Below are positions 19,541 through 29,022 of a stretch of 42,500 nucleotides of DNA, piece after piece. Under the pieces are notes generated by a model. That model worked only from the letters and a program-made list of their open reading frames with translations. It did no database searches and was not told the origin of the DNA. Position numbers and translations under genes: made by a program. Origin of the DNA: Symbiodinium natans (taxonomy: Eukaryota; Sar; Dinophyceae; Suessiales; Symbiodiniaceae); NCBI GenBank assembly GCA_905221605.1, contig CAJNDS010000846.1, positions 125,001-167,500 of the forward strand, given 5' to 3'. The stretch's first letter is position 1, and each line of letters begins with the position of its first letter.

Positions 19541-19936
19541 TTGCGACAGCTCCTTTCCGTTTGGCAGCCCAGGGACCGATCGAAGAGCATGCGTCGTGTG
19601 GACGATGAGGCAGAAGAGCGTTGGAAAGGTCTTGAAGGTCCTGGGATGAACAGTGCTCGTCTCCGGATAATGGTTTGGGGGGTTCAAACCTTCAACTCGT
19701 GCTCCAACTTCCTGCGCAAGCAGGCCTTACAAGCACAGCCTAAGCCTAAGAAGCGCACACATGTGGTGCCTCAGCCTGAGAAGCTCCGTTCTCTTGAAAC
19801 TTTTCACGATAAGGAAGATGCTGCAAACGAGATGCTAAATCAGAACACGAGAAAGGAGATCCGAACAGGGAACCTGACTTACAGAAACCTCCCAACTACA
19901 CAACCCTCGCTGATCGAGGCGCCCGGCCACTTGTAG
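19541..19936 (+). CDS. Possible ORF or exon, charged protein
   Basis: A 131-codon plus-strand frame that may start at ATG 19589 (MRRVDDEAEERWKG). It contains RLRIMVWGVQTFNSC, QAQPKPKKRTHVVPQPEK and KEDAANEMLNQNTRKEI. Its charged, low-bias composition looks like a real protein, and it is the longest such frame in the left half. No family recognised; codon choice is less GC3-rich than in the best exons, so it may be a decaying copy. Confidence 0.38.
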   Translation: MRQLLSVWQPRDRSKSMRRVDDEAEERWKGLEGPGMNSARLRIMVWGVQTFNSCSNFLRKQALQAQPKPKKRTHVVPQPEKLRSLETFHDKEDAANEMLNQNTRKEIRTGNLTYRNLPTTQPSLIEAPGHL

Positions 19937-20456
19937 GCCAAGGGCATAGCGCCTGAACGCAGCTCGAGGCTTCTGATGCTACAGTATCCCTGAATGTTGC
20001 TAGTACCAGCATCCATATTCAAGCATGTGTATAGTGAAGTATAGCAGACTTGCTTGTCCACAATACTGGCTTGATCCATATATGACCGACCTCCTTTTCG
20101 GGCACCCTAAACCCGAATCCCTAAACCCTTAAAACGCAACCCTGAACCCTCAGCGATGTGCAATAACTATGTGAGACCCAGCCAGGGCGCGTGATTCAGA
20201 TGAACCCCTTCACGTCTGCTTATGCATGTGCTTGTATTGTTTGCGTGGATAAAGCAAGTGTGGGCTGTCGAGCCCCCGTGTCTCCGAAGGATCTGGGTGG
20301 GTTCGGCCTTGGGGGAGCTGAGGGTTTAGGGTTTAGGGTTTAGGTATGATTTACAGCCATGCCACTTTGTAAGCCCTAAACCCTAAACTCAGGTTCAAGC
20401 AACTGAGGGTTGAGCTTTCGGTGTACGGTAGACCTCCCTCGAGATTCTAGGGTAAC
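19937..20456. other. Non-coding
   Basis: Nothing recognised besides a short TTTAGGG run at 20318-20344. Confidence 0.5.
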
Positions 20457-22407
20457 AACTGTGCCGGCCTGCCCGGCGGAGGATATGGGTAGAATGGTAC
20501 GAACCACCACATGTCCACCTTCTTCACCTGGTCCAAAGGTTTAGCGTGTGGGCGCTCGGGAACAAGCCTAAACCCCTGCTGTTGGCCCGAACCCCCCTTC
20601 AACACAGGACCCTTAACTGCTACTAAACCCTAAACCCCAAGCCCGAAGCCCTAAACCCTAATGTGTATTTTACTTGCAGGTGTGTACAAATATGTCTATA
20701 TATTCAGATTTTTTGAAAACAATATATATATATATATATATATAATGCATATATATATAAATACATATGTGTAGGTATAACAAGATTTCAAGCCTCCTTG
20801 CTCCACAATTGGAGTCAAGAACCGACGAGCGTATTGTTGTGGGTTTAGGGTTTAGGGTTGAAGGTTGCTTAGTCCGTGAGATCCAGCCACTTGTTAAGCG
20901 TTCTAACGTGCCAAGAGACTTGGTTAGAGAGCATTCCTGAAATCGCAATAGCAATCCTACATATGATTGAAGGAGTAGTGCCCAAACAAGGGTGGATTTC
21001 TTGCGGGGGAGGGGAGGGGTTTAGGGAACTCCTATGACGTCAGGGGGGTCCTGGAGCTGCCAGCAGCCAACCGTAACAATAAAACTCTCGCCCGAAGCCA
21101 TGAATCTCAGCGTTTCGGTATAACAATATCTGGGGCTTTCGGGCTTAAAGGGTTTATTGGGGTTTATCTACGATAGGGCCTATAAGGGCTTGCAGAAAAT
21201 TAAACCCTAAACCCTAAACCCTAAACCCTAAACCCTAAACCCTAAACCCTAAACCCTAAACCCTAAACCCTAAACCCTAAACCCTAAACCCTAAACCCTA
21301 AACCCTAAACCCTAAACTAGACTGAGATGATGGCTCTCAAAGGCACCCGTCCGGCAAACTGTTTCGCTCGGTTGATGATGCCGCGGATGACTTCCACGCA
21401 CTGCGTCATGGGCTGCACCTCCTGGCAGGTTTAGGGTTTAGGGTTTAGAGTTTAGGGTTTAGGGCTTATTGGGTTTTTTCAGGCTCCAAACTTGCGGTTT
21501 TGATTCACACTCGGTTTCGGGATTATGGGGTTTTTCAGGCTCTAAACTAGCGGTTAGGTTTCACACACTCCCCCAAGCTCCGGTCGAGGGTTGTGGCTGT
21601 AAGCTTCGGCTTAGGGTCCTAAGCGCTTCAGGCTTAGGAAGCTTAAGTGTCAGGTCCGGCATGCAGCTTTTTGGGGTTCTTACTAGAAGGGAATCCTAGT
21701 ATTTGGGGACAAAGATTGGGGGTCCCCTATTTTCGGAGACCCCCGACATGTGCAAGCGCAGTTCAGGGTGCAGGCCTCTCGGCTCAAGGTTCAGGGCTTC
21801 GGGTTGTCGGCCCTGGGCCACTATCATAGCACATCCCAATATAGGGTGCCCAGAGTATAAGACTGAGCAACCTCAAACCCCAAACCCTGAAGCCCTAAAC
21901 CCTTAAACCCTTCAACCCTAAACCCCCCTTAAACACCTAAAACCTATTACCCCTGAACCCTAAACCTCTAAACCCTCAAATCCTAAACCCATAAACCACT
22001 AGCCCTAACACGAAACCCCCACACCCCTGGACCCTAAACTCCTAATCCCTAAACCCCCCAAAAAATCTCTAAACCGAAGCCCCAAAAAGCCCTGAACCCT
22101 AAATCCCTAAACCCTCTGAACACCTAAACCCCTAAACCCTAAACCGCTAAACCCTAAACCCTAAACTCCTAAACTCCTAAACTCCTAAACTCCTAAACTC
22201 CTAAACTCCTAAACTCCTAAACTCCTAAACTCCTAAACTCCTAAACTCCTAAACTCCTAAACTCCTAAACTCCTAAACCCTAAAAACCCTAAACCCAAAA
22301 CCACCAGAAGGCACCTTCAGCTCTGTGGAGAGCTGCGTGACGAGCCGGTGCTCCAGTTTGTAAATCCACGGATTGCAGTTCACGTAGTACTTGACCCAGG
22401 GAATTGC
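20457..22407 (-). CDS. Three consecutive exons of one gene, product unknown
   Basis: Exon A, 22315-22407: acceptor GAAGCAAG|G, 31 codons, AIPWVKYYVNCNPWIYKLEH then RLVTQLSTELK, donor GTGCCT. Exon B, 21323-21421: acceptor CCTGCCAG|G, 33 codons, EVQPMTQCVEVIRGIINRAK then QFAGRVPLRAIIS, donor GTCTAG followed directly by 16 TTTAGGG units in sense. Exon C, 20457-20527: acceptor TGGACCAG|G, VKKVDMWWFVPFYPYPPPGR then PAQL, phase 2, donor GTTACC. Phases are 0-0, 0-0 and 0-2, so they join without a stop. The exon at 24222-24292 ends in phase 0 and could precede A. Trp/Tyr-rich stretches suggest a membrane-associated or carbohydrate-type protein, but no family is recognised. Confidence 0.63.
20719..20765. 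repeat. TA microsatellite
   Basis: TATATA run with minor interruptions, inside the intron between exons B and C of the minus-strand gene at 20457-22407. Confidence 0.9.
21204..21316 (-). repeat. CCCTAAA array, 16 perfect units
   Basis: No mismatches seen. Read in sense for the minus-strand gene, it begins six bases after the donor of the exon at 21323-21421. Confidence 0.95.
22166..22277 (-). repeat. CTCCTAAA 8-mer array, about 14 units
   Basis: Perfect tandem CTCCTAAA (TTTAGGAG on the minus strand), inside the intron between exons A and B. Degenerate CCCTAAA and CCCCTAAA of the same family precede it at 21870-22160. Confidence 0.95.
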
Positions 22408-22415
22408 CTTGCTTC

Positions 22416-22513
22416 GGGTTTAGGGTTTAGGGTTTAGGGTTTAGGGTTTAGGGTTTAGGGTTTAGGGTTTAGGGTTTAGGGTTTAGGGTTAGGGTTTAGG
22501 GTTTAGGGTTTAG
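22416..22513 (+). repeat. TTTAGGG array, about 13 units
   Basis: Perfect apart from one 6-base unit. In sense for the minus-strand gene it is CCCTAAA ending nine bases before the acceptor of the exon at 22315-22407. Confidence 0.95.
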
Positions 22514-22591
22514 TTGCAAGACATAGGGTCTCTGACCGTGTTTAGGGCTCGGGGCTGGCGATGCTCATAGGTCATGTGTTTGGCCCTGTAG

Positions 22592-22664
22592 GGCTGCAGT
22601 GTCTACGGTGTCGACTCACACCCCTTGGGATGAAACTCCGATCACAGCCGCTTTGGCCCAAAAG
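22592..22664 (+). CDS. Exon island with TTTAGGG donor
   Basis: Acceptor CCCTGTAG|G at 22591/22592 in phase 2; donor GTTTAGGGTTTAGGG at 22665 in phase 0. It reads AAVSTVSTHTPWDETPITAA then LAQK. GC-rich third positions. It lies on the strand opposite to the neighbouring three-exon gene, so it belongs to another transcript. Family not recognised. Confidence 0.48.
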
Positions 22665-22809
22665 GTTTAGGGTTTAGGGTTTAGGGTTTTTAGGGTTTAT
22701 AGGCTCTATAGGGCTTAGGGTTTCGGGTTTCTCTACTGATATTCCCAGATCCATGCGCGTAGCACGCAAAGGCAATCAGGGGCTGGTCTCTTGAAGTGTA
22801 GATACATAC

Positions 22810-22905
22810 CTGCGAAGCAGGGAAGATGGGCAGCTCTCAAAATTCTGAGCCCTTTTGGGTCCCCTTCATATACAAGGTTCCGTAGTCTCACAGGATCCGC
22901 CCGCA
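22810..22905 (-). CDS. Exon island with consensus GTATGT donor
   Basis: Minus-strand frame RADPVRLRNLVYEGDPKGL then RILRAAHLPCFA, ending at donor GTATGT after 22810. The acceptor is unclear because a poly-C tract (22932-22953) and an AT-rich segment lie upstream. Confidence 0.4.
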
Positions 22906-22931
22906 AAAAAAGGAATCGCAAATTTAGAGGA

Positions 22932-22953
22932 CCCCCCCCCCCCCCCCCCCCCC
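22932..22953. repeat. Poly-C tract, 22 bases
   Basis: Uninterrupted C. Confidence 0.95.
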
Positions 22954-23315
22954 ACATGGTTTGTAGCGCTTGTCCCTTAACCCTAAGCCCCCTAGCCCTA
23001 CAAACTCCAACCCCAACCCCTAAACCCTAAACCCCTTGTGCCCCGACGCAGAACGACCCATGAACCGTCAGCCCACAAGGCCACCGAGCGACGACCCACA
23101 TCATCGTCAGCTGGCAAGCCATCTGCAGGACACCATGTCGGCCTCATAGTCAGGGTTGAGCCTCAAACCCTAAACCCTAAACCCTAAACCCGAAATCATG
23201 TGACTCATGCTTAGGACAACTGCGAAAAACCCTCAACTTCTATCCCCTAACACCTACACCCTAAACCCGAAACCCTGACACTAAACCCTTAACCGTAGCC
23301 CGAAAAGCCAGTTCA

Positions 23316-23370
23316 AGGGACAGGTCTGGCCAATGGTGGTCACAAAGAAGTCAGGCAGATGGAGGATGAC
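23316..23370 (+). CDS. Very short possible exon
   Basis: From an AG|G acceptor the plus frame reads GQVWPMVVTKKSGRWRMT. The VVTKKSGRWRM part resembles the start of a reverse-transcriptase palm (V-KK-G-WR), but 18 codons are too few to claim this. Unrelated sequence follows. Confidence 0.22.
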
Positions 23371-23775
23371 CTGAGTGGCTCTACAGGGTCTCCATTGGCG
23401 GCAGTGCCCTTTTTCGCAGGGCTGAAGGTCCCGTGTGGGTTTCGGGTTGTTCAGGGTTTCGAGGTTTACGCGTTTAGGCTTTAGGGGCTGGCAGGCTTGC
23501 GTTTAGAGTTTCAGGGTTTTGGGGTTGGAGGTGTACAAGTTGGGGGCTTTGGTTTAGGGACTAAGGTCTAGGTTCCAAAGGAGCCGCTCAAGTATGAAGA
23601 CCCTTGTTTGACTAATTGGGGCCTGTGAGGCAACGTAATTCCTAAACAAAGGCTGGGCTGCTGGGCATCCTAGTATAAGCTCTGAATCCTACCCCCTCTT
23701 CTGCCCCCCTAAAGAATGGCAGATTCCGCACGCAACAGCCGAGAATGACATTGACAGAGATCTTGGCCCAAACAG

Positions 23776-23901
23776 ATGGCGCATCCCACTTCTGAGGGCA
23801 GCGTGAAGACCGATGGGCAAAATGTAAACATGCAATGTGTGTCAAGCTTCGTGAGCATGCTACGTAGGTGCAAAAGCCTCAAGGGACCGGTGGAGTGGAA
23901 G
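23776..23901 (+). CDS. Possible exon starting with ATG
   Basis: Reads MAHPTSEGSVKTDGQNVNM then QCVSSFVSMLRRCKSLKG and PVEWK, followed by a donor-like GTTTAAGG. The base before the ATG is AG, but the exon does not start with G. An overlapping minus frame (23642-23845) seems less likely. Confidence 0.35.
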
Positions 23902-24221
23902 GGTTTAAGGCGTATAGGGTTTATCAGGGTTCGGCTTCAGTGTAAAGTTTCGGTCGCGGGTTCATGGAGGATAATTACATGCGAATAGAGCTAAGAGGTA
24001 CAATTCGGGTTTAGGATTTAGGGTTTTCAGTCGCTTGAATGCTTCTGGCTTCATCGGAAGGGGCGGTATAGCTCTTCCGCGACACCCTGAGTCCCACAGA
24101 ATTATCAGGATACCTCAACCCCGAAACCCCTGAGCTTGAAACCGTGCGAGCCAAAAAAAAACCCAAAACACTGAACCCCTAAAAGCCCCGAACCCGTAAG
24201 CCCGAAACCCGAACATCCCAC

Positions 24222-24292
24222 AGGCCAAGGCACCCAGGGCCCATTCCGGTAGGGGTCAATGGCGCGCATACTCCGCCAGACGCCCATCCAAC
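24222..24292 (-). CDS. Exon island, Trp-rich, product unknown
   Basis: Acceptor GTGCTGTAG|G at 24292/24293 in phase 1; donor GTGGGA at 24221 in phase 0. It reads WMGVWRSMRAIDPYRNGPW then VPWP. It joins in phase with the exon at 22315-22407 (AIPWVKYYV), so it may be the preceding exon of that gene. Family not recognised. Confidence 0.55.
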
Positions 24293-24645
24293 CTACAGCA
24301 CTTGTAGTTTTGAGGTTGAGGCAGCTACGTTGAGGATTTTGGCTAGGTTTAGGGTTTAGGGAGGAGGAGGATAAAGACACGGCGAGCCGTTCCCCACCCC
24401 AGTGGCAGAGGATTGAGGGGCACGAATTTAGGACATTCTAGGCGTTGCTGTAGGCTTTGGGTGTTCTTGAGGGTTTGGGGATTTCAAGCCAATTTCCGCT
24501 TGAGGCTTTTAAGAGCTTTTCGAAGTCCCGGACCCGATTTGGCACCCCTCACTTTGAGGAGTCCACGACTACAGCAACCCTAAACCCCCCTCAAGCAAAG
24601 ACTCGACCATCGCAGAGACCCCAGGAGGCTGAGATCACCCCCCCC

Positions 24646-24755
24646 CCCCTCCCCATGATTTAGGGTATGAGGGCTAGGCGTTTCAGCTTCAGGGGTTCCC
24701 CCCTCCCCATGATTTAGGGTATAAGGGCTAGGCGTTTCAGGTTCAGGGGTTAGTT
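24646..24755 (+). repeat. 54-base tandem duplication
   Basis: CCCCTCCCCATGATTTAGGG, continuing through GGGCTAGGCGTTTCAG to CAGGGGTT, occurs twice with a period of 54 bases and only two or three differences. Confidence 0.9.
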
Positions 24756-25019
24756 TTTTTTGGGGTTCAGGGCCCAGTTTTTTGTTACTTTAAGGACTTG
24801 GGGGGGGGGGGTTTAGGACCGAGACTGAGCCGGGAGGACTCGGGTTCAGTCTGCTAGAAAGGCTTCATGCCCAACATTTGCTACCTCTACGGACCATATA
24901 TGCGCATATAAAGCCAAATAACCTCGAAAAACAAATGCAAAGAACCTCTTACGCTATCTTGGGGGTGTTCCCCTTGAGTCTGATTGGGGTCTCTGATTGG
25001 GGTCCCCGACCCTCGGCCC

Positions 25020-25385
25020 TCAGCTCTCAAACCCTAAACCCTCAAACCATCAAACCCTCAAGCCCTCAAACGCTCAAAACTCTCAAACCTCAAACCCTCA
25101 AAGTCTAGAACCCTCCAACCTCCAAGCCTCCAACCCTCCAACCCCTAAACCCTCCTTGTGTGGCCCAGGAGCGGCAGGTGGCAGTGCAGAAGATGATCCC
25201 GAAGATCCAGTAGAAGATGTAGTCCAGCCTGTTGGTTGCAAGGGCTTGAGGGCTTCAGGGTTTAGGGGTTATAAGGGTTTTCAGGGTTATAAGGGTTATA
25301 AGGGTTATAAGGGGTTAAGGGTTGAGGGGTTTAGGGGGTTATAAGGGTTATAAGGGGTTAAGGGTTGAGGGCTTAGGGGTTTGGG
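25020..25385. repeat. CCCTCAAA units, a coding-like island, then GGGTTATAA units
   Basis: CCCTCAAA-type units at 25020-25148, a possible plus-strand frame at about 25172-25240 (GAAGGSAEDDPEDPVEDVV), then GGGTTATAA/GGGGTTAAGGG units at 25253-25385. The acidic frame may be an exon, but another frame (ERQVAVQKMIPKI) is equally open. Confidence 0.55.
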
Positions 25386-25462
25386 GGTCACATGTCAGGA
25401 CACGTCTCGGTCTGTTCAGGGTCTAGGGTTGAGGGGGTGAGCGGTTGAGGGGTCTTAGGGAT

Positions 25463-25590
25463 CTTAGGTAGGGGATAAGATTAGGGGGACCCTTGGTGAT
25501 ATAGACCCTCTGAATAAGGTCCCTGCTTAAGAGAGCCAGAAGAGGGTTAAGAAGGGTTCCCGTTCAAGGGTCCCCCTTATCCTACCTAGG
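25463..25590. mobile_element. MITE-like inverted-repeat element
   Basis: Left arm 25463-25495 begins CTTAGGTAGGGGATAAG and contains GGGGGACCCTTG. Right arm 25565-25590 is CAAGGGTCCCCCTTATCC plus TACCTAGG. The right arm reversed matches the left with one small gap. It has a 70-base internal part and no coding capacity. No clear target-site duplication was identified. Confidence 0.55.
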
Positions 25591-25896
25591 ATTAGGGGTT
25601 TAGGGGTCTTAAGGACTTGTTCCGCGCGCTTGCAGGGCTCACGGCCTTACAGCCTTGAGTGGGAGCGTTTTTGTGTTGAAAGCCGAACGCGTTGAACCCA
25701 CACAGCGGTTTTGGGTTTAGATTTTCAGAGCCCAGAACCAGGCGAGCCGCTGCACTGAGGACCTGTGCAACCTGAATAATTCAACCCGAGCCCTAAATCC
25801 TACAACGCTCTAACCCGAAACGATAAACCCCAAGCCCTAAAACCTACTTGGGGCTGAGGTACTCAGATCTTTAACCCTGAAACCTGAACCCCAAAC

Positions 25897-25997
25897 CACG
25901 CAATCATTCTTGGGCCAAGGGGGCATAAGCATAACCACCGCCAGAATCGCCATCGGGAGGTACAGGAAGAAGGCCAAGACGAAGCAGACCCAAAATC
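25897..25997 (-). CDS. Exon encoding a transmembrane helix
   Basis: Acceptor ACTGTAAG|G at 25997/25998 in phase 1; donor GTTTGGGG at 25896 in phase 0. It has 33 codons: FWVCFVLAFFLYLPMAILAV then VMLMPPWPKNDCV. About 24 hydrophobic residues followed by a polar PKND segment indicate a membrane-spanning helix. It may belong to the same minus-strand gene as 24222-24292 and 20457-22407, but phase 0 to phase 1 requires at least one exon in between. Confidence 0.55.
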
Positions 25998-26282
25998 CTT
26001 ACAGTAGCGGCTCTGGGGTTAGGGTTTACAGTTTACGGCTTGGGCTTTAAGGGGCTTTAGCGCGCTTTAAGGGGCGCTAAGGGGTGCAAGAGTCAACAAT
26101 CCATACTCGGGACCAGCCATTTCTTATAGTGTAGCCCTGCAGAACCTAAACCCTAAGCATACGGGCCTGGGCAACTTCTACTCCACATAGCCACACACAA
26201 CGCCAAATCCGTAAACCGAACGCCCCTTTGTCTTTGTGATTAACCTCGTAGCCCAAGTCCCAGATGGGGAGGTTCCGAAATT

Positions 26283-26395
26283 AGGGGTGCCTTATTGGGG
26301 TCCTGATTATAAGGGGATACGACTATTTGGGGATCTATATCGGGGGGGCCCCCTATTGTTGTAAACCGGGGATCTTGTTATCAAAAGGCACCCCT
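26283..26395. mobile_element. MITE-like element with AGGGGTGCCTT ends
   Basis: Starts AGGGGTGCCTTAT and ends AAAAGGCACCCCT, an inverted repeat of 11 bases. The interior carries CGGGGGGGCCCCC and CTATTGTTGTAAAC. A related interior (GTTTACGACAATAG then GGGCCCC) occurs at about 29363-29391. Confidence 0.55.
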
Positions 26396-26551
26396 CAAAG
26401 GGAGGATAACAATTGAAAAACTGACATAAACTGACCATATAATATGCCACCTACAATTAACCCTAAACCGCAAGCCAAAAAAAGAGGCCTAAACCCTCAA
26501 TCCCAAAGCTTCAACCTTAGGATTTAGGGTTTCGGGTTGGGTCGATACCAG

Positions 26552-26789
26552 GACGACTGCATGGATTCTGAGCGACCCCTGGGGATGGTTTCGGATTTCA
26601 TTACTGTAAGGCTTGGGGAGTGGGGGATGGCTGAGGGACTCTAATCAGCGAACCCTAATCTTAAACAAAGAACCAGAAACCTGTTGAGGGCGTTCGGGTT
26701 AGGACCTCTGCCGCTTGGTTGCCCGCTGTGCGCTCGATGCTCTCAGTACCCTCCTTCAAAGAGCACCTGCCAAGGCGTAACCAACTAAG
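26552..26789 (+). CDS. Two plus-strand exon islands, product unknown
   Basis: Exon 26552-26605: acceptor GATACCAG|G, 18 codons (DDCMDSERPLGMVSDFIT), phase 0-0, consensus-like donor GTAAGG. Exon 26703-26789: acceptor GGGTTAG|G in phase 2, reads TSAAWLPAVRSMLSVPSFK then EHLPRRNQL, donor GTTTGGGG. Their phases do not match each other directly, so they may belong to different genes or lack a middle exon. A further plus frame at about 26968-27045 (LDANELLAAAVCVAQAC) may be another. Confidence 0.45.
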
Positions 26790-26849
26790 GTTTGGGGCTC
26801 GCGGTTTAGGGTCACGAGGAACTCACGATTGTTTTCATTCGAGGGCTGT

Positions 26850-26963
26850 ACCCTAAACCCTAAACCCTCAACCCCAAACCCCAAACCCCAAACCCCAAAC
26901 CCCAAACCCCAAACCCCAAACCCCAAACCCTAAACCCTAAACCCTAAACCCTAAACCCTAACC
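26850..26963 (-). repeat. CCCCAAA block inside a CCCTAAA array
   Basis: About nine CCCCAAA units flanked by CCCTAAA units. Confidence 0.92.
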
Positions 26964-27070
26964 CTGGATGCCAATGAACTTTTAGCCGCGGCCGTCTGCG
27001 TTGCCCAAGCTTGCAGATATCGGGAAGATGGATACAACATTTAGGCGCCGGCCGAGGCTTCGCAGTGCTA

Positions 27071-27200
27071 CCCTAACCCCTAAACCCTAAACCCTAAACC
27101 CTAAACCCTAAACCCTAAACCCTAAACCTAAACCCTAAACCCTAAAGCCTAATCCCTCAACCCTAAAAACTACTTGGAAAACCCTAAACCCCAAACCCTA
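27071..27200 (-). repeat. CCCTAAA array
   Basis: About 15 units, decaying to the right. Confidence 0.9.
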
Positions 27201-27333
27201 AAGTTTTGTGAGGGCTTTGACATGCATGAGAGCGAGCCGCAGGTGCACATCACCTCAACAGACCGGGGTGCGAGACTCTGACTGAGAAAGCAAAGCCTGG
27301 ACTCAACCCTCAACCTGAAGTTCCTGAACTCTA

Positions 27334-27470
27334 GGTTTAGGGTTTTAGGGTTTTAGGGTTTTAGGGCTTTAGGGCTTTAGGGTTTAGGGTTTTAGGGTTT
27401 TAGGGCAATTTTAGGGTTTTAGGGTTTTGGGTTTAGGTTTTAGGGTTTAGGGTCTAGGGTCTAGGGTTGG
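27334..27470 (+). repeat. TTTTAGGG 8-mer array
   Basis: TTTTAGGG units with TTTAGGG and GGGCTTTA variants. Confidence 0.9.
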
Positions 27471-27878
27471 CCCCGAAGTGCTAACCCGAAGTCCTAAACC
27501 CTAATTAAAAATTACCCTGAACCCGAAATCCACCGACTCGACCACCCGAAGCATTGAAGCACGAATGTTTGGGTTTTCGGAGCTAATCCCTCCCTCTAAT
27601 ATTATCCCCCCTACCCCCCTAATATTAAGTACCACCCGTTCTAGTTATATTATGGTATATGCGGGGGGGGGGGGGGGGGGTATTTAATTTGAGGGGGTGG
27701 GTGGATTAGTAGGGTTTGACAGAACACCAACCGCTAGATTCCGTCCACTTCATGGTTGGGATAGTATGTAAAATCAAAATTTCTATTCTTTATTGAGCTT
27801 AAGTACCCTAAACCCTAAACCCTAAACCCCAAACCCTAAACCCTAAACCCTATGCCCGAAACGGTTTCAGTTTGGGAC
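27471..27878. other. Non-coding
   Basis: No gene seen. AT-rich TTAAGTACC and TATTATGG segments flank the poly-G; CCCTAAA array at 27806-27851. Confidence 0.5.
27663..27680. repeat. Poly-G tract, 18 bases
   Basis: Uninterrupted G. Confidence 0.9.
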
Positions 27879-27930
27879 TCCATGCAGGTCGGGGCACGCG
27901 TAGCAGCCGACAACCATCATGGCCGGAAAC
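27879..27930 (-). CDS. Short exon island
   Basis: Acceptor AATGCCCAG|G at 27930/27931 in phase 2; donor GTCCCA at 27878 in phase 0. It reads FPAMMVVGCYACPDLHG. The C-x2-C spacing (CYAC) is visible. Flanked on both sides by CCCTAAA arrays (27806-27851 and 27948-27993). Confidence 0.45.
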
Positions 27931-27993
27931 CTGGGCATTTCCATGAGAACCCTAAACCCTAAACCCTAAGCCCTAAGCCCAAACCCTAAACCC

Positions 27994-28925
27994 CATGTAC
28001 ACCCTGATTCCTGCGTCTGAAAACTGAACCTTCAGAGCTGCATCTCTGGAATGAACAGCAACATCTCTTCGCAGAACACACATGGGGGAACCGAGAATAA
28101 GGGGTACCCTTTCTGGGTGTCCTTTAACAGGATTTTATAATATTTTGGGGCATACTCTGAAATCCCCATCTCCCAATCTAGACACCGTTGGCCTTATATA
28201 AACTCAAAGAAAGACCCCACCCCCCGCCCCCACCCCGCCTTCCCCCCTTGCCCCCCTGAACCTTAACACTCCCCATAGCTAGGCCTTAAACCCTCAACAC
28301 CCCTAGCGAAGATCTTCTAAAACACGAAAAACAGGCTTTGTTTACAGCCAGCACTCGGCCTTAACCCCTCCCAACTCCCCCAAAAAAAGCCTAACAGAAG
28401 ATCTTCTCAAACACGGCCCTGGCAGCTGCAGGAGCAGGGATGGGATAAAGAAGGCCAGCATCTTGGGCAGCATCCAAAGGATGGAGGTGACTTGGCAGCC
28501 GTAGGGGTGGCGGGCGTTTAGGTATCAGGACCCCCAAATTCCGCTTCAACAAAGCAAAAGCAGATAGCAACGTCGTGTGCCTTTCCCCCCCCACCCTCCC
28601 CCCGATGGGTTCAGAAGGTGTATACGTCGCTTGCTTTTGCTGTTCTTGGGAGGGGGGGGGGCTGGGTGGGTTTGGCTTTGCGGCGAATCTTCGGGGGTAC
28701 CCTGGCGGTGGTCAGCTTAGGGTTTAAAGTTTAGGGTTTAGGCTCCAAGGCTTTGAGGTTTGCAGATTTTTTACGGCTAGGCTTCCATTTGATCTCCTCA
28801 AATTGTCGGAAACATACTGTAAACCCTAAAGCCCCAAACCCTAAACCCCAAAACGCTACATCCTAAACCCACTAGAAACCTTAAGGCTCTGATGCTGCGA
28901 AGGGGGCTGGTGTCCGAAGGCTATA
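27994..28925. other. Mostly non-coding, two weak frames
   Basis: A plus frame at about 28020-28145 (LNLQSCISGMNSNISSQ) and a minus frame at 28391-28500 (DAAQDAGLLYPIPAPAAARA then VFEKIF) are possible exons without clear partners. C-rich sequence lies at 28216-28260. No clear array in this stretch. Confidence 0.4.
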
Positions 28926-29022
28926 TCAGCGTGAAGAGTCGTTGAGGGGTTTGGCGTTGCCAAGTGCTGCCACAGGGTCCAATGACATAGCGATCGGAGC
29001 ATATTGCCAAGCCAGACCGGTC
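28926..29022 (-). CDS. Likely 3'-terminal exon, product unknown
   Basis: Acceptor AATGAAAG|G at 29022/29023 in phase 2, then TGLAWQYAPIAMSLDPVAAL and GNAKPLNDSSR to TGA at 28926-28928. The frame and codon choice look coding. It could also end earlier at a GA donor just before the stop. Family not recognised. Confidence 0.48.

Noticed and set aside
23316-23370. Reverse transcriptase gene
   Set aside because: VVTKKSGRWRM is suggestive, but no further palm motifs follow within reach.
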